The translations under genes and the position numbers were made by a program. Shown here piece after piece: positions 7,957-16,661 of a stretch of 64,000 bases of DNA; the first letter of the stretch is position 1, and every line of letters starts with the position of its first letter. The notes under the pieces were generated by a model. It worked only from the letters and a program-made list of their open reading frames with translations. It was not told the DNA's origin and ran no database searches. Source of the DNA: Roseibium aggregatum (GTDB taxonomy: Bacteria; Pseudomonadota; Alphaproteobacteria; Rhizobiales; Stappiaceae); NCBI RefSeq assembly GCF_017309185.1, contig NZ_JAEKJZ010000003.1, positions 310,001-374,000 on the forward strand. The letters are read 5' to 3'.

Positions 7957-8634
7957 ATGCAATCCATAGCGAGAACCAGCCTGGCCGACAGCGCCGCCGA
8001 TGCGATCCGGACGGAAATCGTCCGTAGCCGCTGGCCGGTCGGCGACAAGCTGCCCAATGAAGCGACGCTTTCACAGGAGTTGTCGGTCAGCCGCGGCACC
8101 GTGCGCGAAGCGGTGCGCATTCTTGTGTCGCAAGGGTTTCTCGAGACGCGGCAAGGATCGGGAACCTATGTGCTTTCGGCGGTCGACACGATCGGGCCCC
8201 TGACAATGGCGCGCCGCGCGACCCTGCGCGATCAGTTCGAGGCGCGGCTGGCGCTCGACGCGGAAGCGGCCAGGCTCGCGGCGCATCGCCGGACACCGGA
8301 GGTGATCGCGGAGCTGCGCCGGCTTCTCAACGAGCGCGGGAATTACGACGGGTGCGACAAGGCGGCCTTCGTGGCGAAGGACTTCGCTTTTCACAAGGCC
8401 GTCGTGGCGGCGTCGCAAAACAGCGTTCTGGTCAACATGTATGCCTTCTTTTCCTCCATCATCGGGGAGACCATCGAGGCGACGCTGGGCGAGGAACTGC
8501 GGGAGCCGGACATGGCCGCCCATGCATCGATCGTCGACGCCATAGAGACCGGCGATCCGGACAAGGCGGAGGCCGCCGTGCGCCGTTTCATGGCGCCGGT
8601 TCTGCGCGATCTGGAACGGCTGCTTTCCTCATGA
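7957..8634 (+). CDS. GntR-family transcriptional regulator, FadR (FCD) subfamily
   Basis: This 225-residue protein has a winged helix at about residues 5-70 (ATLSQELSVSRGTVREAVRILVSQG, then RQGSGTYV) and an all-helical FCD ligand domain (about 85-220) with the spaced D/H residues that usually hold a metal and a carboxylate ligand. ATG 7957 is preferred over TTG 7945 and GTG 7948, which lie inside the operator-like dyad. The gene overlaps the MFS gene by 4 bp (ATGA), so the pair is an operon and the regulator probably senses the transported compound. No strong Shine-Dalgarno precedes any start. Confidence 0.85.
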   Translation: MQSIARTSLADSAADAIRTEIVRSRWPVGDKLPNEATLSQELSVSRGTVREAVRILVSQGFLETRQGSGTYVLSAVDTIGPLTMARRATLRDQFEARLALDAEAARLAAHRRTPEVIAELRRLLNERGNYDGCDKAAFVAKDFAFHKAVVAASQNSVLVNMYAFFSSIIGETIEATLGEELREPDMAAHASIVDAIETGDPDKAEAAVRRFMAPVLRDLERLLSS

Positions 8635-9908
8635 CCAGAACGGCACCCGTCGATCCGGGATCGATCGAGCTGATCGACGCGGAAGAGACCGGCGTCATCC
8701 CGGCTCCTGGACCCGCGGCAGGCCCGAGTGCCGTCGCACGGTTTGTGCTGGGGGCGAGCCTCGTTCTCATCGCCTTCAACCTTCGTCCGGTCTTCTCCAG
8801 TGCTTCGGCGCTTCTTCCGGAAATCCGGGCGGGTTTCGGGCTGTCGAATACCGGGGCAAGCCTGCTGACGACGCTTCCCGTGGTCTGTCTCGGCCTGTTC
8901 TCGCCCTTCGCTCCGCGTCTGGCGCGCGCGGTCGGCACGGAACGTACGCTGCTTGCCGTCGTCTTTCTGCTTGCGCTGGGAACCGCCCTGCGTGGCCTCG
9001 ATTCCGTTCCGCTGCTTTTTTTCGGCACCGCGCTTGCCGGGGCCTGCATCGCGGTCGGCAACGTGCTTCTGCCCGGCCTGGTCAAACGAGACTTTTCCGA
9101 CAAGGCGGCGCTTCTGACCGGCTGGTACACGATGGCCTTGTGCGGCGGGGCGGCGGCCGCTGCCGGACTGACCATCCCGCTGCAAAACGCGCTCGGCGGT
9201 TCGCTGAACGGTGCCCTGGCGGTCTGGGCCCTTCCGGCCCTGCTGGTCGGTGTCCTGTGGTTGCCGCAAGTGCTTGCCGCGAACGGGCAGGCGCGGGGGG
9301 GCCGTTTTACCGTCAAGGGAATGTGGCGGGACAGGATCGCCTGGCATGTCACCCTGTTCATGGGGCTCCAGTCCGCGCTCGCCTATTGTGTTTTCGGCTG
9401 GCTGGTGCCGATTCTCAGGGCGCGCGGGCTCGACGGGGTCACCGCCGGCGCAATCGTGTCCGTCTCGGTGATGATCCAGGCCGGCTCCTGTCTCATCGTT
9501 CCGCATATCGCTGTGCGCGGCAAGGATCAGCGGCTGATCAATGTGGTGCTGTGCGCGATGTCCGCCGGTGCCCTGATGGGCTTGCTGTTCGCACCGCTTT
9601 CGACGGTCTGGGTCTGGGCGATTGTCCAGGGCATCGGACAGGGCGGGCTGATCGCGGCGGCGATGACGGCGATCGTTCTCAGAACGGAAGATTCCCACGC
9701 CGCGGCCCAGCTCTCGGGCATGGCGCAATGCGTCGGCTACACGCTTGCTGCGATCGGCCCGCTGATTGTCGGCTTCATTCGTGGCTGGACCGGAAGTTTT
9801 ACCTGGAGCGCGGTGCTGTTTCTGGCGCTGGGGCTGGGAGCGGCGGTCAATGGATGGTTCGCTGGCCGGGCGGTACACGTTAACGTCAAGGTCTTGAAAG
9901 TCGACTGA
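8631..9908 (+). CDS. MFS transporter, CynX/NimT family
   Basis: This 425-residue integral membrane protein has about 12 predicted transmembrane segments after a 40-residue cytoplasmic N-terminus. The first segment contains LIAFNLRPVFSS, the FNLRP signature of the cyanate/2-nitroimidazole (CynX/NimT, YeaN) family. Members include putative cyanate transporters and drug exporters, so direction and substrate are open. ATG 8631 overlaps the regulator stop (ATGA); the frame is open further upstream but only as a shadow of the regulator gene. Translational coupling suggests joint control by the FadR-type protein. Confidence 0.87.
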   Translation: MTRTAPVDPGSIELIDAEETGVIPAPGPAAGPSAVARFVLGASLVLIAFNLRPVFSSASALLPEIRAGFGLSNTGASLLTTLPVVCLGLFSPFAPRLARAVGTERTLLAVVFLLALGTALRGLDSVPLLFFGTALAGACIAVGNVLLPGLVKRDFSDKAALLTGWYTMALCGGAAAAAGLTIPLQNALGGSLNGALAVWALPALLVGVLWLPQVLAANGQARGGRFTVKGMWRDRIAWHVTLFMGLQSALAYCVFGWLVPILRARGLDGVTAGAIVSVSVMIQAGSCLIVPHIAVRGKDQRLINVVLCAMSAGALMGLLFAPLSTVWVWAIVQGIGQGGLIAAAMTAIVLRTEDSHAAAQLSGMAQCVGYTLAAIGPLIVGFIRGWTGSFTWSAVLFLALGLGAAVNGWFAGRAVHVNVKVLKVD

Positions 9909-9991
9909 AAAAGGCGCTGTGCGCGGCTGTCCCGGCCTGATCTCCCGGTTCACGCTGTCTGGTCAGGGGGCGCGATGAACCCCTGATAAAT

Positions 9992-10021
9992 TTGACAAAA
10001 TGCGAAGGAGCTTCGTAATAC
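9992..10021 (+). promoter_or_regulatory. Sigma-70-type promoter upstream of the GH64-like gene
   Basis: TTGACA (9992-9997), an 18-bp spacer and TAATAC (10016-10021) closely match the housekeeping consensus. The spacer contains CGAAG-GAG-CTTCG (10003-10015), an inverted repeat that could bind a repressor. The region is clearly AT-richer than its surroundings. It would give a leader of about 150 nt if translation starts at 10182. Confidence 0.6.
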
Positions 10022-10181
10022 CCTTTTAGATATTTCCCTGTAGATAATCCAACCAAGAGTTGATTTTTCACGGAGCGCGGAACTTTCCACCCTGGCTGGA
10101 GTGGCAAGTCTTCAAAGCGGCCGGGTGACTTCAACCGGTATCCGGATGCGGTGTTTCAGGCATGTCATACAGGGGCTTACA

Positions 10182-12851
10182 TTGATCAAACTCGATATTG
10201 TTGACGATACGCAAATAAACAGCGGGTCTGTTTATGTCACGGGACACGGAATTCCGGGCAACACGACGGCGGAGGGAGGGCCCGACAGTCTCAACGTGCT
10301 GAGCTGGAAGGGGCGCTTCGTCCAGGCGGCGGTCTTGATTGCCGACGCCAGCTGGGAAAACGGCACGGCGACCATCACGACAACGGTTGCGAACGAAGTT
10401 CAGGTCGGCGACACGGTCTATGTTTCAGGCGTCAGTGTTACTGGCTACAACGGCGTCTATAAGGTCACCGCCACGGATCCCTCAGCGCGCACGTTTCAGT
10501 TCAGTTATCCTTTCAGTCTGAATGCTGGCACAGGCGGTGCCGTGTACTTGCCGGAACTGCTCTCAACGTGGGAGATCAAGAGCGCCAAAGGCGCCGACGG
10601 CATGGTCACCCTCGGGCTCCAGTGGCCCGCCAATATTCCGCTCAATTCGCCGATATACCTCTCCGGGCTCTCTGGCGACGGCGTTGCGTGGAACGGGGTC
10701 CGTACCGTTGCGCAAAACCCGTCTAGCAATCCGGCTCTGGCCTCGAACGAGATCCAGTTCGATTTTGCCTCAGCCAGCGGAACGGTCGGTGATCTGACCG
10801 GAGCCTCCGTCCAGGTCGTCTCGCTGATGCCCGTCAATCTGATGGCGCTGCCATGGAACCCTTCGACGAACGAGCGCAGTATTTCGCTCGACGCGGGCAT
10901 TGAAGGTTGTTCCGCCCAGCTTGTTGCGATGGTCACCCCGGCAGGGGAGCTTCCGTTTCCGCTGGGGATCACGCCAGGCACCGCGAATCTCAGCAACCTG
11001 AGCATCGCACCGTTCCGCGTTGGCCAGCAGGCCGGGAATTCCGTTGCGGATATCGTCGAGTTCTACTATGCGGGAGAAGGCCGTGGTTCGACGTTCGATG
11101 TCAGTCAGGTGGACGGATTTGCCTTGCCGCTCACATTGAAGGCCTCCGGGGTCTCCTCCGGTCCGTCGCAGGTCGGCGTCAACCCAAAGCTTCAGGGCTT
11201 CGATCGTGAAGCTGTCGGAAGGGCCTTCACCGCCTTTATCGGCAAAGAGCCGGAGGACGTACGGACCAGCGGGGCGTTTGGCCGCCTGCTTTACGACGGG
11301 GCGGTTTCCGCCAACCCGTGCTCCATTGCGGCGGCAGGCGGGCAAGGCGGGACACTGTCGGGTGTCAGCCTGGCTGCCGCGAACCCCGGCAGCGCTATCA
11401 TTCAGGCCACGACGTCCGGCCCCCATGGTCTGGTTCCGGGGCAAAGCATCACCGTTGCCGGGGCAAATGCCCCCTATGACGGAACGTTCACGGTGCTGGA
11501 GACCGGCCTGACCGATACGTCATTGACAGCGGAGACCTTCACCTACGCAGCTGCCGGTAGTCCCTCTTCAAACGCCACCGGAACCGTGACGCCAACCACG
11601 TTCGGTGTCATCGCCACGGGCTCGGCCAATCTCGTCGTCGCGACCAGTTCGGGAACGGCGCCGACTGCCGGTTCGGTGGCGCAGTTGAGCAACGTGCCCG
11701 ACGGTACTTTCTCTGAGAGCGTCGACGGATCCTACACGGTGGTTGCCATTCCATCGAACGCCGGTCTTTCCGGAGGTGTCGTTTATCTTTCGGCGACAAG
11801 CGGTCAGTCGTTTGCCGTTGGCAGCGTCACGGGCGGAGGAACGCTCGACACTCCAGTCTTCGCCGCGCCGCCAAGCGTTCCACGAGATCAGTTCTTCGTG
11901 ATCGCGGCGCCCAAGGACTGGCTTGCCAACCAGTCTTTGGAAACCGCCAAGACCGATCCCCTGGCAACATGGTGGGATGCGACGATCGATGCTTTTTTCG
12001 CGAAAGACAACGTTCTACGGGTCGCGGTCGGAACCGATTGCTACAAGGGCGTCTACAACCAAGAGTACCAGGCATTCGAGTTCAGCCTCACGTCGGACGA
12101 AGCTGGAACTGTCCTCTTTGACATCGCGAAACCTGTCGCCTCGACCGGGCAATCCCAGAGCCTGGCCAATGCCACCTGGGTCTGGGGACAGGCCGGCATT
12201 CCCTCCGACACCAAAGGGGCTGTCTGGGACCAGATCGTCCAGGCTTTCTGCCGCGGCGTCGCGATGGACGGTGTGTTCAAAACGGATCAGAAGGGCGTCG
12301 GCTTAAGCAATTCCGCCTGGACCGCGACCGAAAACTGGTACACCGAGCACTCCAGTCCGAATTTTCCGAATTTCACATCGCGGTACTGTCCGTTCTCGAA
12401 GTTCCTGCACTACGGAACGCTCGACGGGGACACCGATCGTACGGGAGCGGCGTCGATCTACCTGCAGAACCTTGCCTACGGCTTTTCCGAGGACGAAACG
12501 CCGCTCGGCTCCAGCGGTAGCGCCATCCCAACGGCCGTGCCGTCGAAAATGGACGGGACGGTTGCCGACGGTGCGACAATGACATTGACGGTCTGTCGTT
12601 TTCCGGATGCCGTACGAGCCCAGGGCGTGGCCGTATGGCTCGCCGGAGGCGTGCAAGGCGTCCAGGTCATCAATCCGGGCAGCGAGTACAAGAGCGCGCC
12701 GACCGTCAGCTTCTCGCGTTCGCAGAGCGGGATGCGGGCCGAGGCGTTTGCGACGGTCTCTGGCGGGAAGGTGACCGGTGTGACCGTGACGGCCTCGGGT
12801 AGCGGCTACGACGCGCCTCCGCAGGTCACGTTCTCCAGTCCGGTTTCCTGA
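10182..12851 (+). CDS. GH64/thaumatin-like beta-1,3-glucanase-type protein with inserted beta modules
   Basis: This is a large protein of 889 residues from TTG 10182, which follows AGGGG at good spacing; the frame is open from 10101. The N-terminus (IKLDIVDDT, SVYVTG) and the core VEFYY...FDVSQVDGFALPLTL resemble the GH64 laminaripentaose-producing glucanase fold, as does the C-terminal part with KFLHYGTLDGDTD and LAYGFSEDE. E293 and D311 are candidate catalytic acids. The fold is split by four small Ig-like beta modules (about 53-122, 135-215, 403-470, 482-555) with a recurring G-D-x-V-x-V-x-G plus NG-Y/T-V pattern. A beta-repeat tail (813-887) has NPGSEYKSAPTVSF and SGSGYDAPPQVTF. No signal peptide is evident, so export is unexplained. 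The GH64 call rests on motif memory; activity is uncertain. Confidence 0.7.
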   Translation: MIKLDIVDDTQINSGSVYVTGHGIPGNTTAEGGPDSLNVLSWKGRFVQAAVLIADASWENGTATITTTVANEVQVGDTVYVSGVSVTGYNGVYKVTATDPSARTFQFSYPFSLNAGTGGAVYLPELLSTWEIKSAKGADGMVTLGLQWPANIPLNSPIYLSGLSGDGVAWNGVRTVAQNPSSNPALASNEIQFDFASASGTVGDLTGASVQVVSLMPVNLMALPWNPSTNERSISLDAGIEGCSAQLVAMVTPAGELPFPLGITPGTANLSNLSIAPFRVGQQAGNSVADIVEFYYAGEGRGSTFDVSQVDGFALPLTLKASGVSSGPSQVGVNPKLQGFDREAVGRAFTAFIGKEPEDVRTSGAFGRLLYDGAVSANPCSIAAAGGQGGTLSGVSLAAANPGSAIIQATTSGPHGLVPGQSITVAGANAPYDGTFTVLETGLTDTSLTAETFTYAAAGSPSSNATGTVTPTTFGVIATGSANLVVATSSGTAPTAGSVAQLSNVPDGTFSESVDGSYTVVAIPSNAGLSGGVVYLSATSGQSFAVGSVTGGGTLDTPVFAAPPSVPRDQFFVIAAPKDWLANQSLETAKTDPLATWWDATIDAFFAKDNVLRVAVGTDCYKGVYNQEYQAFEFSLTSDEAGTVLFDIAKPVASTGQSQSLANATWVWGQAGIPSDTKGAVWDQIVQAFCRGVAMDGVFKTDQKGVGLSNSAWTATENWYTEHSSPNFPNFTSRYCPFSKFLHYGTLDGDTDRTGAASIYLQNLAYGFSEDETPLGSSGSAIPTAVPSKMDGTVADGATMTLTVCRFPDAVRAQGVAVWLAGGVQGVQVINPGSEYKSAPTVSFSRSQSGMRAEAFATVSGGKVTGVTVTASGSGYDAPPQVTFSSPVS

Positions 12852-12963
12852 GTCGCCAGGTAAATGGAAATTGCTTTTAAAATCGTTGGAAAGTGATTTT
12901 GAGAGTGTGTTCTTTCAGAGAATGCACGTTGAGGTTAATCGCTGCCACTGGTAGATTCGGTGC

Positions 12964-13494
12964 ATGGATGAAGCCGTCCCCTATGAAGAAATTGCGCTGG
13001 CTCTCGCAAACCATATTCACGACAATTGGTACTGTGAAGAGCCTCTCTCTGCCGGCCAGCCACCCGTTAAAATGCTGGATTGTGCTTCGGAAAGCGCATT
13101 GCAGAGAGCCGCGATCATCCTTGCCGGCCTCAAGCTCATGGAACCCATCGGAGAAAGCGGCTCGCGGTATGTCTTCTCGTGCCCGGCCGAGGAGTTTGAG
13201 GCGGTCATCGCGCGCAACAAGGATCAGGGATGCGACTACGATTCCCTGGTCGTGGCGGTTATCCAGCTTTGCGAGCATGCGGCCTTCAAGAAGGAGCTGC
13301 TGGATTGCCTGGTGCGCCTGGAGCTCTGTACCTACTCCAGTTCTCACTTCGATCCGGGCAGGATGCCTCCACCGGGAGTGCCGCCGGAAGTGCTGAACAT
13401 GGTTCGGCAATTGCCCAGGTTCGAAATCGTGTGGGCGGAAAAAAAGAAGTATTACGACGATCTGGCACAAGACTGGGCATCCGCGCGCCAGTGA
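12964..13494 (+). CDS. Hypothetical protein, 176 residues
   Basis: I do not recognise this family. The protein is acidic and soluble, without signal peptide or membrane segment, and has about nine Cys, a high number for its size (CEEP, MLDCAS, VFSCP, QGCDY, QLCEH, LLDCLVRLELC). It looks mostly helical. It starts 112 bp after the GH64-like gene on the same strand and is followed by a 12-bp terminator stem, so the two probably share a transcript. An accessory, immunity or chaperone role to the GH64-like protein is speculation. Confidence 0.6.
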   Translation: MDEAVPYEEIALALANHIHDNWYCEEPLSAGQPPVKMLDCASESALQRAAIILAGLKLMEPIGESGSRYVFSCPAEEFEAVIARNKDQGCDYDSLVVAVIQLCEHAAFKKELLDCLVRLELCTYSSSHFDPGRMPPPGVPPEVLNMVRQLPRFEIVWAEKKKYYDDLAQDWASARQ

Positions 13495-13505
13495 CATTTT
13501 TGATG

Positions 13506-13535
13506 AGGCGAGCCGCGTCGTTGCGCGGCTCGCCT
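13506..13535 (+). terminator. Terminator-like hairpin between convergent genes
   Basis: AGGCGAGCCGCG and CGCGGCTCGCCT form a perfect 12-bp stem with a TCGTTG loop, followed by GTTTG. It lies just after the 176-residue gene and 16 bp before the end of the convergent YHS gene, so it may serve both directions. The T-run is weak. Confidence 0.65.
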
Positions 13536-13550
13536 GTTTGCCGTCTCGGA

Positions 13551-14039
13551 TCAAAGATCGCCAACCGCCTCGGACCGGATTTCAGGCCATTTCGCGAAGG
13601 CGCCTTCGATCACTTCTTCTCTTTTCTCCAGATACTTCTGAAAGATCGCCGCGTTGACGAAGAGATAGAGTTTGCCGTCAACGATATCCGCGTAGCGGAC
13701 GTCGCCATCGAGCTTCTTGCCGACGAAAACGCCGAAGGCGCAGAAGCCGCCGAACTGCGGAAGAAAGGCCTCGGGTTCGGCGTCGAAGCGCTCTTTCGTT
13801 TTCGCGGAGGCAAAGTAATAGTCCACGCCCTCATGTTCTGATGTGTGAACGGCGTCGCCGAGACCCGGCGTTTCGCCGTCGAACATGGACACCGGATCGA
13901 CCCCGTGCAGGCCGAGCGGATGCCCGGTGAGGGTCAGACCGTTTGCGACATTGACTTCGTCCGCGGCGAACACGGTCGAGGAAAGCGTGAGAACTGCTGC
14001 CGTAGCCAACATAATCGGAATTGCATATCTGGATTTCAT
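13551..14039 (-). CDS. Exported YHS-domain protein
   Basis: This 162-residue protein has a Sec signal (cleavage near VFA-AD at residue 25) followed by one YHS domain (about 42-150): HGVDPVSMF at its start, YYFASAKTKERFDAEPEAFLP in the middle, and GGFCAF with the single conserved Cys. YHS domains occur in metal-handling and toluene-monooxygenase-associated proteins; the periplasmic single-domain form has no firm function. It lies 50 bp downstream of the Tat-exported cysteine hydrolase on the same strand, so both probably act in the periplasm from one transcript. Confidence 0.85.
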   Translation of the reverse strand: MKSRYAIPIMLATAAVLTLSSTVFAADEVNVANGLTLTGHPLGLHGVDPVSMFDGETPGLGDAVHTSEHEGVDYYFASAKTKERFDAEPEAFLPQFGGFCAFGVFVGKKLDGDVRYADIVDGKLYLFVNAAIFQKYLEKREEVIEGAFAKWPEIRSEAVGDL

Positions 14040-14089
14040 CGAACTGGTCCTTCCTTGAGTATGAATATGCTGATTTCAGATGATTTCGT

Positions 14090-14953
14090 TCAGGCGGAAC
14101 GTGCGATCCGTTCGACCGCGTCGTCGGTCCACCAGACCCCGTTCGCGACCATTCGGAAGTTGATGATGGCGGCGAGGTAGCCGTCGCCCTCGGGAACCTT
14201 GGCGCCGGCGGTGGCATCGCGCACCACCGCGACTTCGTAGCCGAGCTCGAGCAGTTCGTAGAGATGGGCCTGGGTGCACAGGTTGGCGGACATGCCGGCA
14301 AGGATCACCTTGTCGATGCCGCGCTTGCGGAGCTGAAGGTTGAGGTCATTCTGCGCCGGGCTGTAGACCTTGTGCGGCGAGCAGACGATGGTTTTGCCGT
14401 CTTCGATATATTTCTTGTATTGCGGCATCCAGTCGGCGCCGGACCCTTCGAAGTTTTCAAGCGACAGCGGGCCGAGACGGTCGAACATGCCGATCGCGTG
14501 CATGGTCTTTTCCAGAGTGCCTTCGAACTGCCACTGATGGTCGTGCGGGTAATAGTAGTGTGGCGAGATGAAGACCGGCATGTCCGCCGCCTTGGCGGCC
14601 TTGAACAGCCGTTCGATGTTGTCGACCGTGCCCTGCTCGGTCACGCTTTCGCCAACGACGCCCCAGGTCACACCGTCTTTGGACAGGAAATCGATCTGGG
14701 GATCGGTGACCACAAGGGCGGTGCGGCCAGGCTCGATGGTCATGTCGACCTGCGGCAGTCCGGGTTTTTCGGGGTCGGCGTAATGCGCGCGGGCTTCTTC
14801 GGTGGCGGCGGATGCTGGGCCGGAAGCGACGGCGGCAGCGGCCGTTCCCGCCACAGCGGCACCCGCAGCACCCGCGAGCAGGCGGCGGCGGGCGAGATCC
14901 ACGGTTTCGGCAGTCACGTTGCAACCGCATTCCTTGTCATGATCGCATTCCAT
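14090..14953 (-). CDS. Tat-exported isochorismatase-family cysteine hydrolase
   Basis: This 287-residue protein starts with a Cys-rich leader and a twin-arginine signal (DLARRRLLAG, Ala-rich h-region, cleavage near ASA-AT at residue 50). The hydrolase domain has D84 in VVTDPQIDF, K195 in SPHKVYSP and C226 in MSANLCTQAHLYELLELGY, the Asp-Lys-Cys triad of the isochorismatase/nicotinamidase superfamily. The family cleaves amides, ureides or vinyl ethers; the substrate here is unknown. Folding before export fits a protein with a reactive Cys. It precedes the YHS gene in the same orientation. Confidence 0.88.
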   Translation of the reverse strand: MECDHDKECGCNVTAETVDLARRRLLAGAAGAAVAGTAAAAVASGPASAATEEARAHYADPEKPGLPQVDMTIEPGRTALVVTDPQIDFLSKDGVTWGVVGESVTEQGTVDNIERLFKAAKAADMPVFISPHYYYPHDHQWQFEGTLEKTMHAIGMFDRLGPLSLENFEGSGADWMPQYKKYIEDGKTIVCSPHKVYSPAQNDLNLQLRKRGIDKVILAGMSANLCTQAHLYELLELGYEVAVVRDATAGAKVPEGDGYLAAIINFRMVANGVWWTDDAVERIARSA

Positions 14954-15125
14954 GTCAGTACTCCTCTGCTTGGGTTGGATGGCGCCCGTCTTGTCGAGGC
15001 GCCATCGGGTCGACGGCCGCGCAAACCCCGGAGGGGAAGCAGCAGTTCCCCGTTCGCGGAAACGGCGTCCCGCGTTGCAAATGGTCTTGCGTCCGTTTTT
15101 CGAAGACCGGCACCGCGGTCGCGGC

Positions 15126-15175
15126 GCCGGAAATTCAAGGCCGGAAACTCAGAGCCGGAAACTCAGGGCCGGAAG
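15126..15175. repeat. 14-bp tandem repeat overlapping the end of a kinase gene
   Basis: Three units of GCCGGAAAYTCARR start at 15126, 15140 and 15154, with a partial fourth at 15168 (GCCGGAA). Read on the minus strand, one unit supplies the TGA stop of the histidine kinase gene. Further units continue downstream of the stop. Confidence 0.7.
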
Positions 15176-16047
15176 GGCATCCCGCCGGTGAAGGGATAAG
15201 GCGACCGCGAAGCGTTGCTTTTTCTTGCGGTTGCGGGTTTGGTGTCGCCCGGCCGTGTCGGCGGCAGCCAGAGGGTCAACTCGGCTCCGGCCGTGTCCTT
15301 GCGGTTCTTCGCTTCAATCCGTCCGCCGTGGCGCTCGGCGATCAGGCGGGCGATCCAAAGTCCGAGGCCTGAAGAGTGCCCTTCGGAGCCTGCCTTTGAG
15401 GAGAGCCGGGTAAACGGACGGAAGGCGCGCATGAGATCCGCAGCGGTAAAGCCCGGGCCTTCGTCGCTGATACGCACATAGGTTCCGCCGTCGTCCGCCG
15501 GGCCGGTTTCGCAGATAACCGTCGTGTCGGGCCTAGTATGTTTGACCGCGTTGCCGATCAGATTGTCGAAGACCTCGTAAAGCAGTTCCGCGTCGGCGGA
15601 ACAGGGCACTGGATCGATGGCGTGACAACAGAACCGGACTGACCTTTGGCGGGCAAGCGGCTGGTTGACGGTTACCGCCAATTCGAGAATGTCGACAAGG
15701 TTTACCGGTGCAGGGTCGCAGGAAAGCGGGTCGCGGTTGTCGCGGGCGCGCTTCAGGATCGCACTCAGCATCCCCGACATCTGCTGAACAATCCGGTCGG
15801 CGCGCGTTGCCTTGCCGGCGATTGCCGGGGACCGTTCGTCCTGGGCGCTTCTCTCAATGTCTTCAATGAGCAGTGCCAGATTGGCCAGCGGGCCGCGGAG
15901 GTCATGGGCGACAATGGACAGCGCGCTGCTGAAGGCGTCGCGGTCGTCCTTGCCGGAAGAATTTTCAGGCTGAAAAAAACGAGCCTGGAAGGGAGCCGCG
16001 CCGTTGGCGCTTGCGAGGCCGTATTCGAAAAATTGGTTTCTATTCAT
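15163..16047 (-). CDS. Soluble sensor histidine kinase without sensory domain
   Basis: This 294-residue protein has an HK dimerisation domain with the phosphoacceptor H48 in SIVAHDLRGPLANL, and an ATPase domain with N-box LIGNAVKH, G1 DEGPGF and G2 SSGLGLWIARLIAERHGG. No membrane segment or PAS/GAF domain precedes the H-box, so it probably works in the cytoplasm with a partner that senses. No response regulator is adjacent. ATG 16047 has a GGGGGAAA Shine-Dalgarno; the frame is open far upstream but overlaps other genes. The last 30 residues are a low-complexity basic tail that ends inside a 14-bp tandem repeat. Confidence 0.85.
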   Translation of the reverse strand: MNRNQFFEYGLASANGAAPFQARFFQPENSSGKDDRDAFSSALSIVAHDLRGPLANLALLIEDIERSAQDERSPAIAGKATRADRIVQQMSGMLSAILKRARDNRDPLSCDPAPVNLVDILELAVTVNQPLARQRSVRFCCHAIDPVPCSADAELLYEVFDNLIGNAVKHTRPDTTVICETGPADDGGTYVRISDEGPGFTAADLMRAFRPFTRLSSKAGSEGHSSGLGLWIARLIAERHGGRIEAKNRKDTAGAELTLWLPPTRPGDTKPATARKSNASRSPYPFTGGMPFRP

Positions 16048-16124
16048 AATTTCCCCCAGTGCGTTGAATGGCGGATGCCCGCTGCCTCCAGCCGGAGCGG
16101 AACGGGCATCGCCGGCTGCGTCCG

Positions 16125-16589
16125 TTAAAGGTTGAGGTCCGACAGTCCCGGATGATCCTTCGGTCGTGGACCTTGAGGCCACCGGAACAGGCGGTCGTTT
16201 TCGGAAATCGGCAGGTCGTTGATGGACGCAATGCGGTGGCGCATCAGTCCGTCCTGGGAGAATTCCCAGTTTTCGTTGCCGTAGGACCGGAACCAGGAGC
16301 CGTTTTCGTCGCGCCATTCGTAGGCGAAGCGGACCGCGATCCTGTTCCCGGTGAAGGCCCAGAGTTCCTTGATCAGCCGGTAGTCCAGCTCCCGGGTCCA
16401 TTTCCGCGTCAGGAACGCGATGATTTCCTCGCGTCCGCTGATGAAATCTGAGCGGTTCCGCCAGAGGCTGTCAGCCGTGTACGCCAGCGCCACTTTTTCC
16501 GGAGACCGGCCGTTCCAGGCGTCTTCGGCCAAACGGACCTTTTCGGCGGCCGTGTCTTCGTTAAAGGGAGGAAGGGGCGGACGGGTCAT
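16125..16589 (-). CDS. NTF2-like protein, DUF1348 family
   Basis: This 154-residue protein belongs to the SnoaL/NTF2-like DUF1348 family. Recognisable family stretches are [61 protein letters not shown] and [11 protein letters not shown]. These small alpha-beta barrels bind or turn over small molecules, but no activity is established for this family. It lies between an AhpD-like gene and the histidine kinase gene, all on the minus strand. TATCTCC upstream of ATG 16589 reads as GGAGATA on the coding strand, a good ribosome-binding site. Confidence 0.87.
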   Translation of the reverse strand: MTRPPLPPFNEDTAAEKVRLAEDAWNGRSPEKVALAYTADSLWRNRSDFISGREEIIAFLTRKWTRELDYRLIKELWAFTGNRIAVRFAYEWRDENGSWFRSYGNENWEFSQDGLMRHRIASINDLPISENDRLFRWPQGPRPKDHPGLSDLNL

Positions 16590-16661
16590 GAAAATATCTC
16601 CTTGCGGGATGTTGGGCGCCGCGGCCGGACGGTGGGGTCCGAGACCGCGGGCCCGTCTGCC

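Noticed and set aside
10182-12851. Phage tail or adhesin interpretation of the large beta-rich protein
   Set aside because: Small modules resemble those of phage proteins, but no phage genes are adjacent and the core fits GH64/thaumatin-like better.
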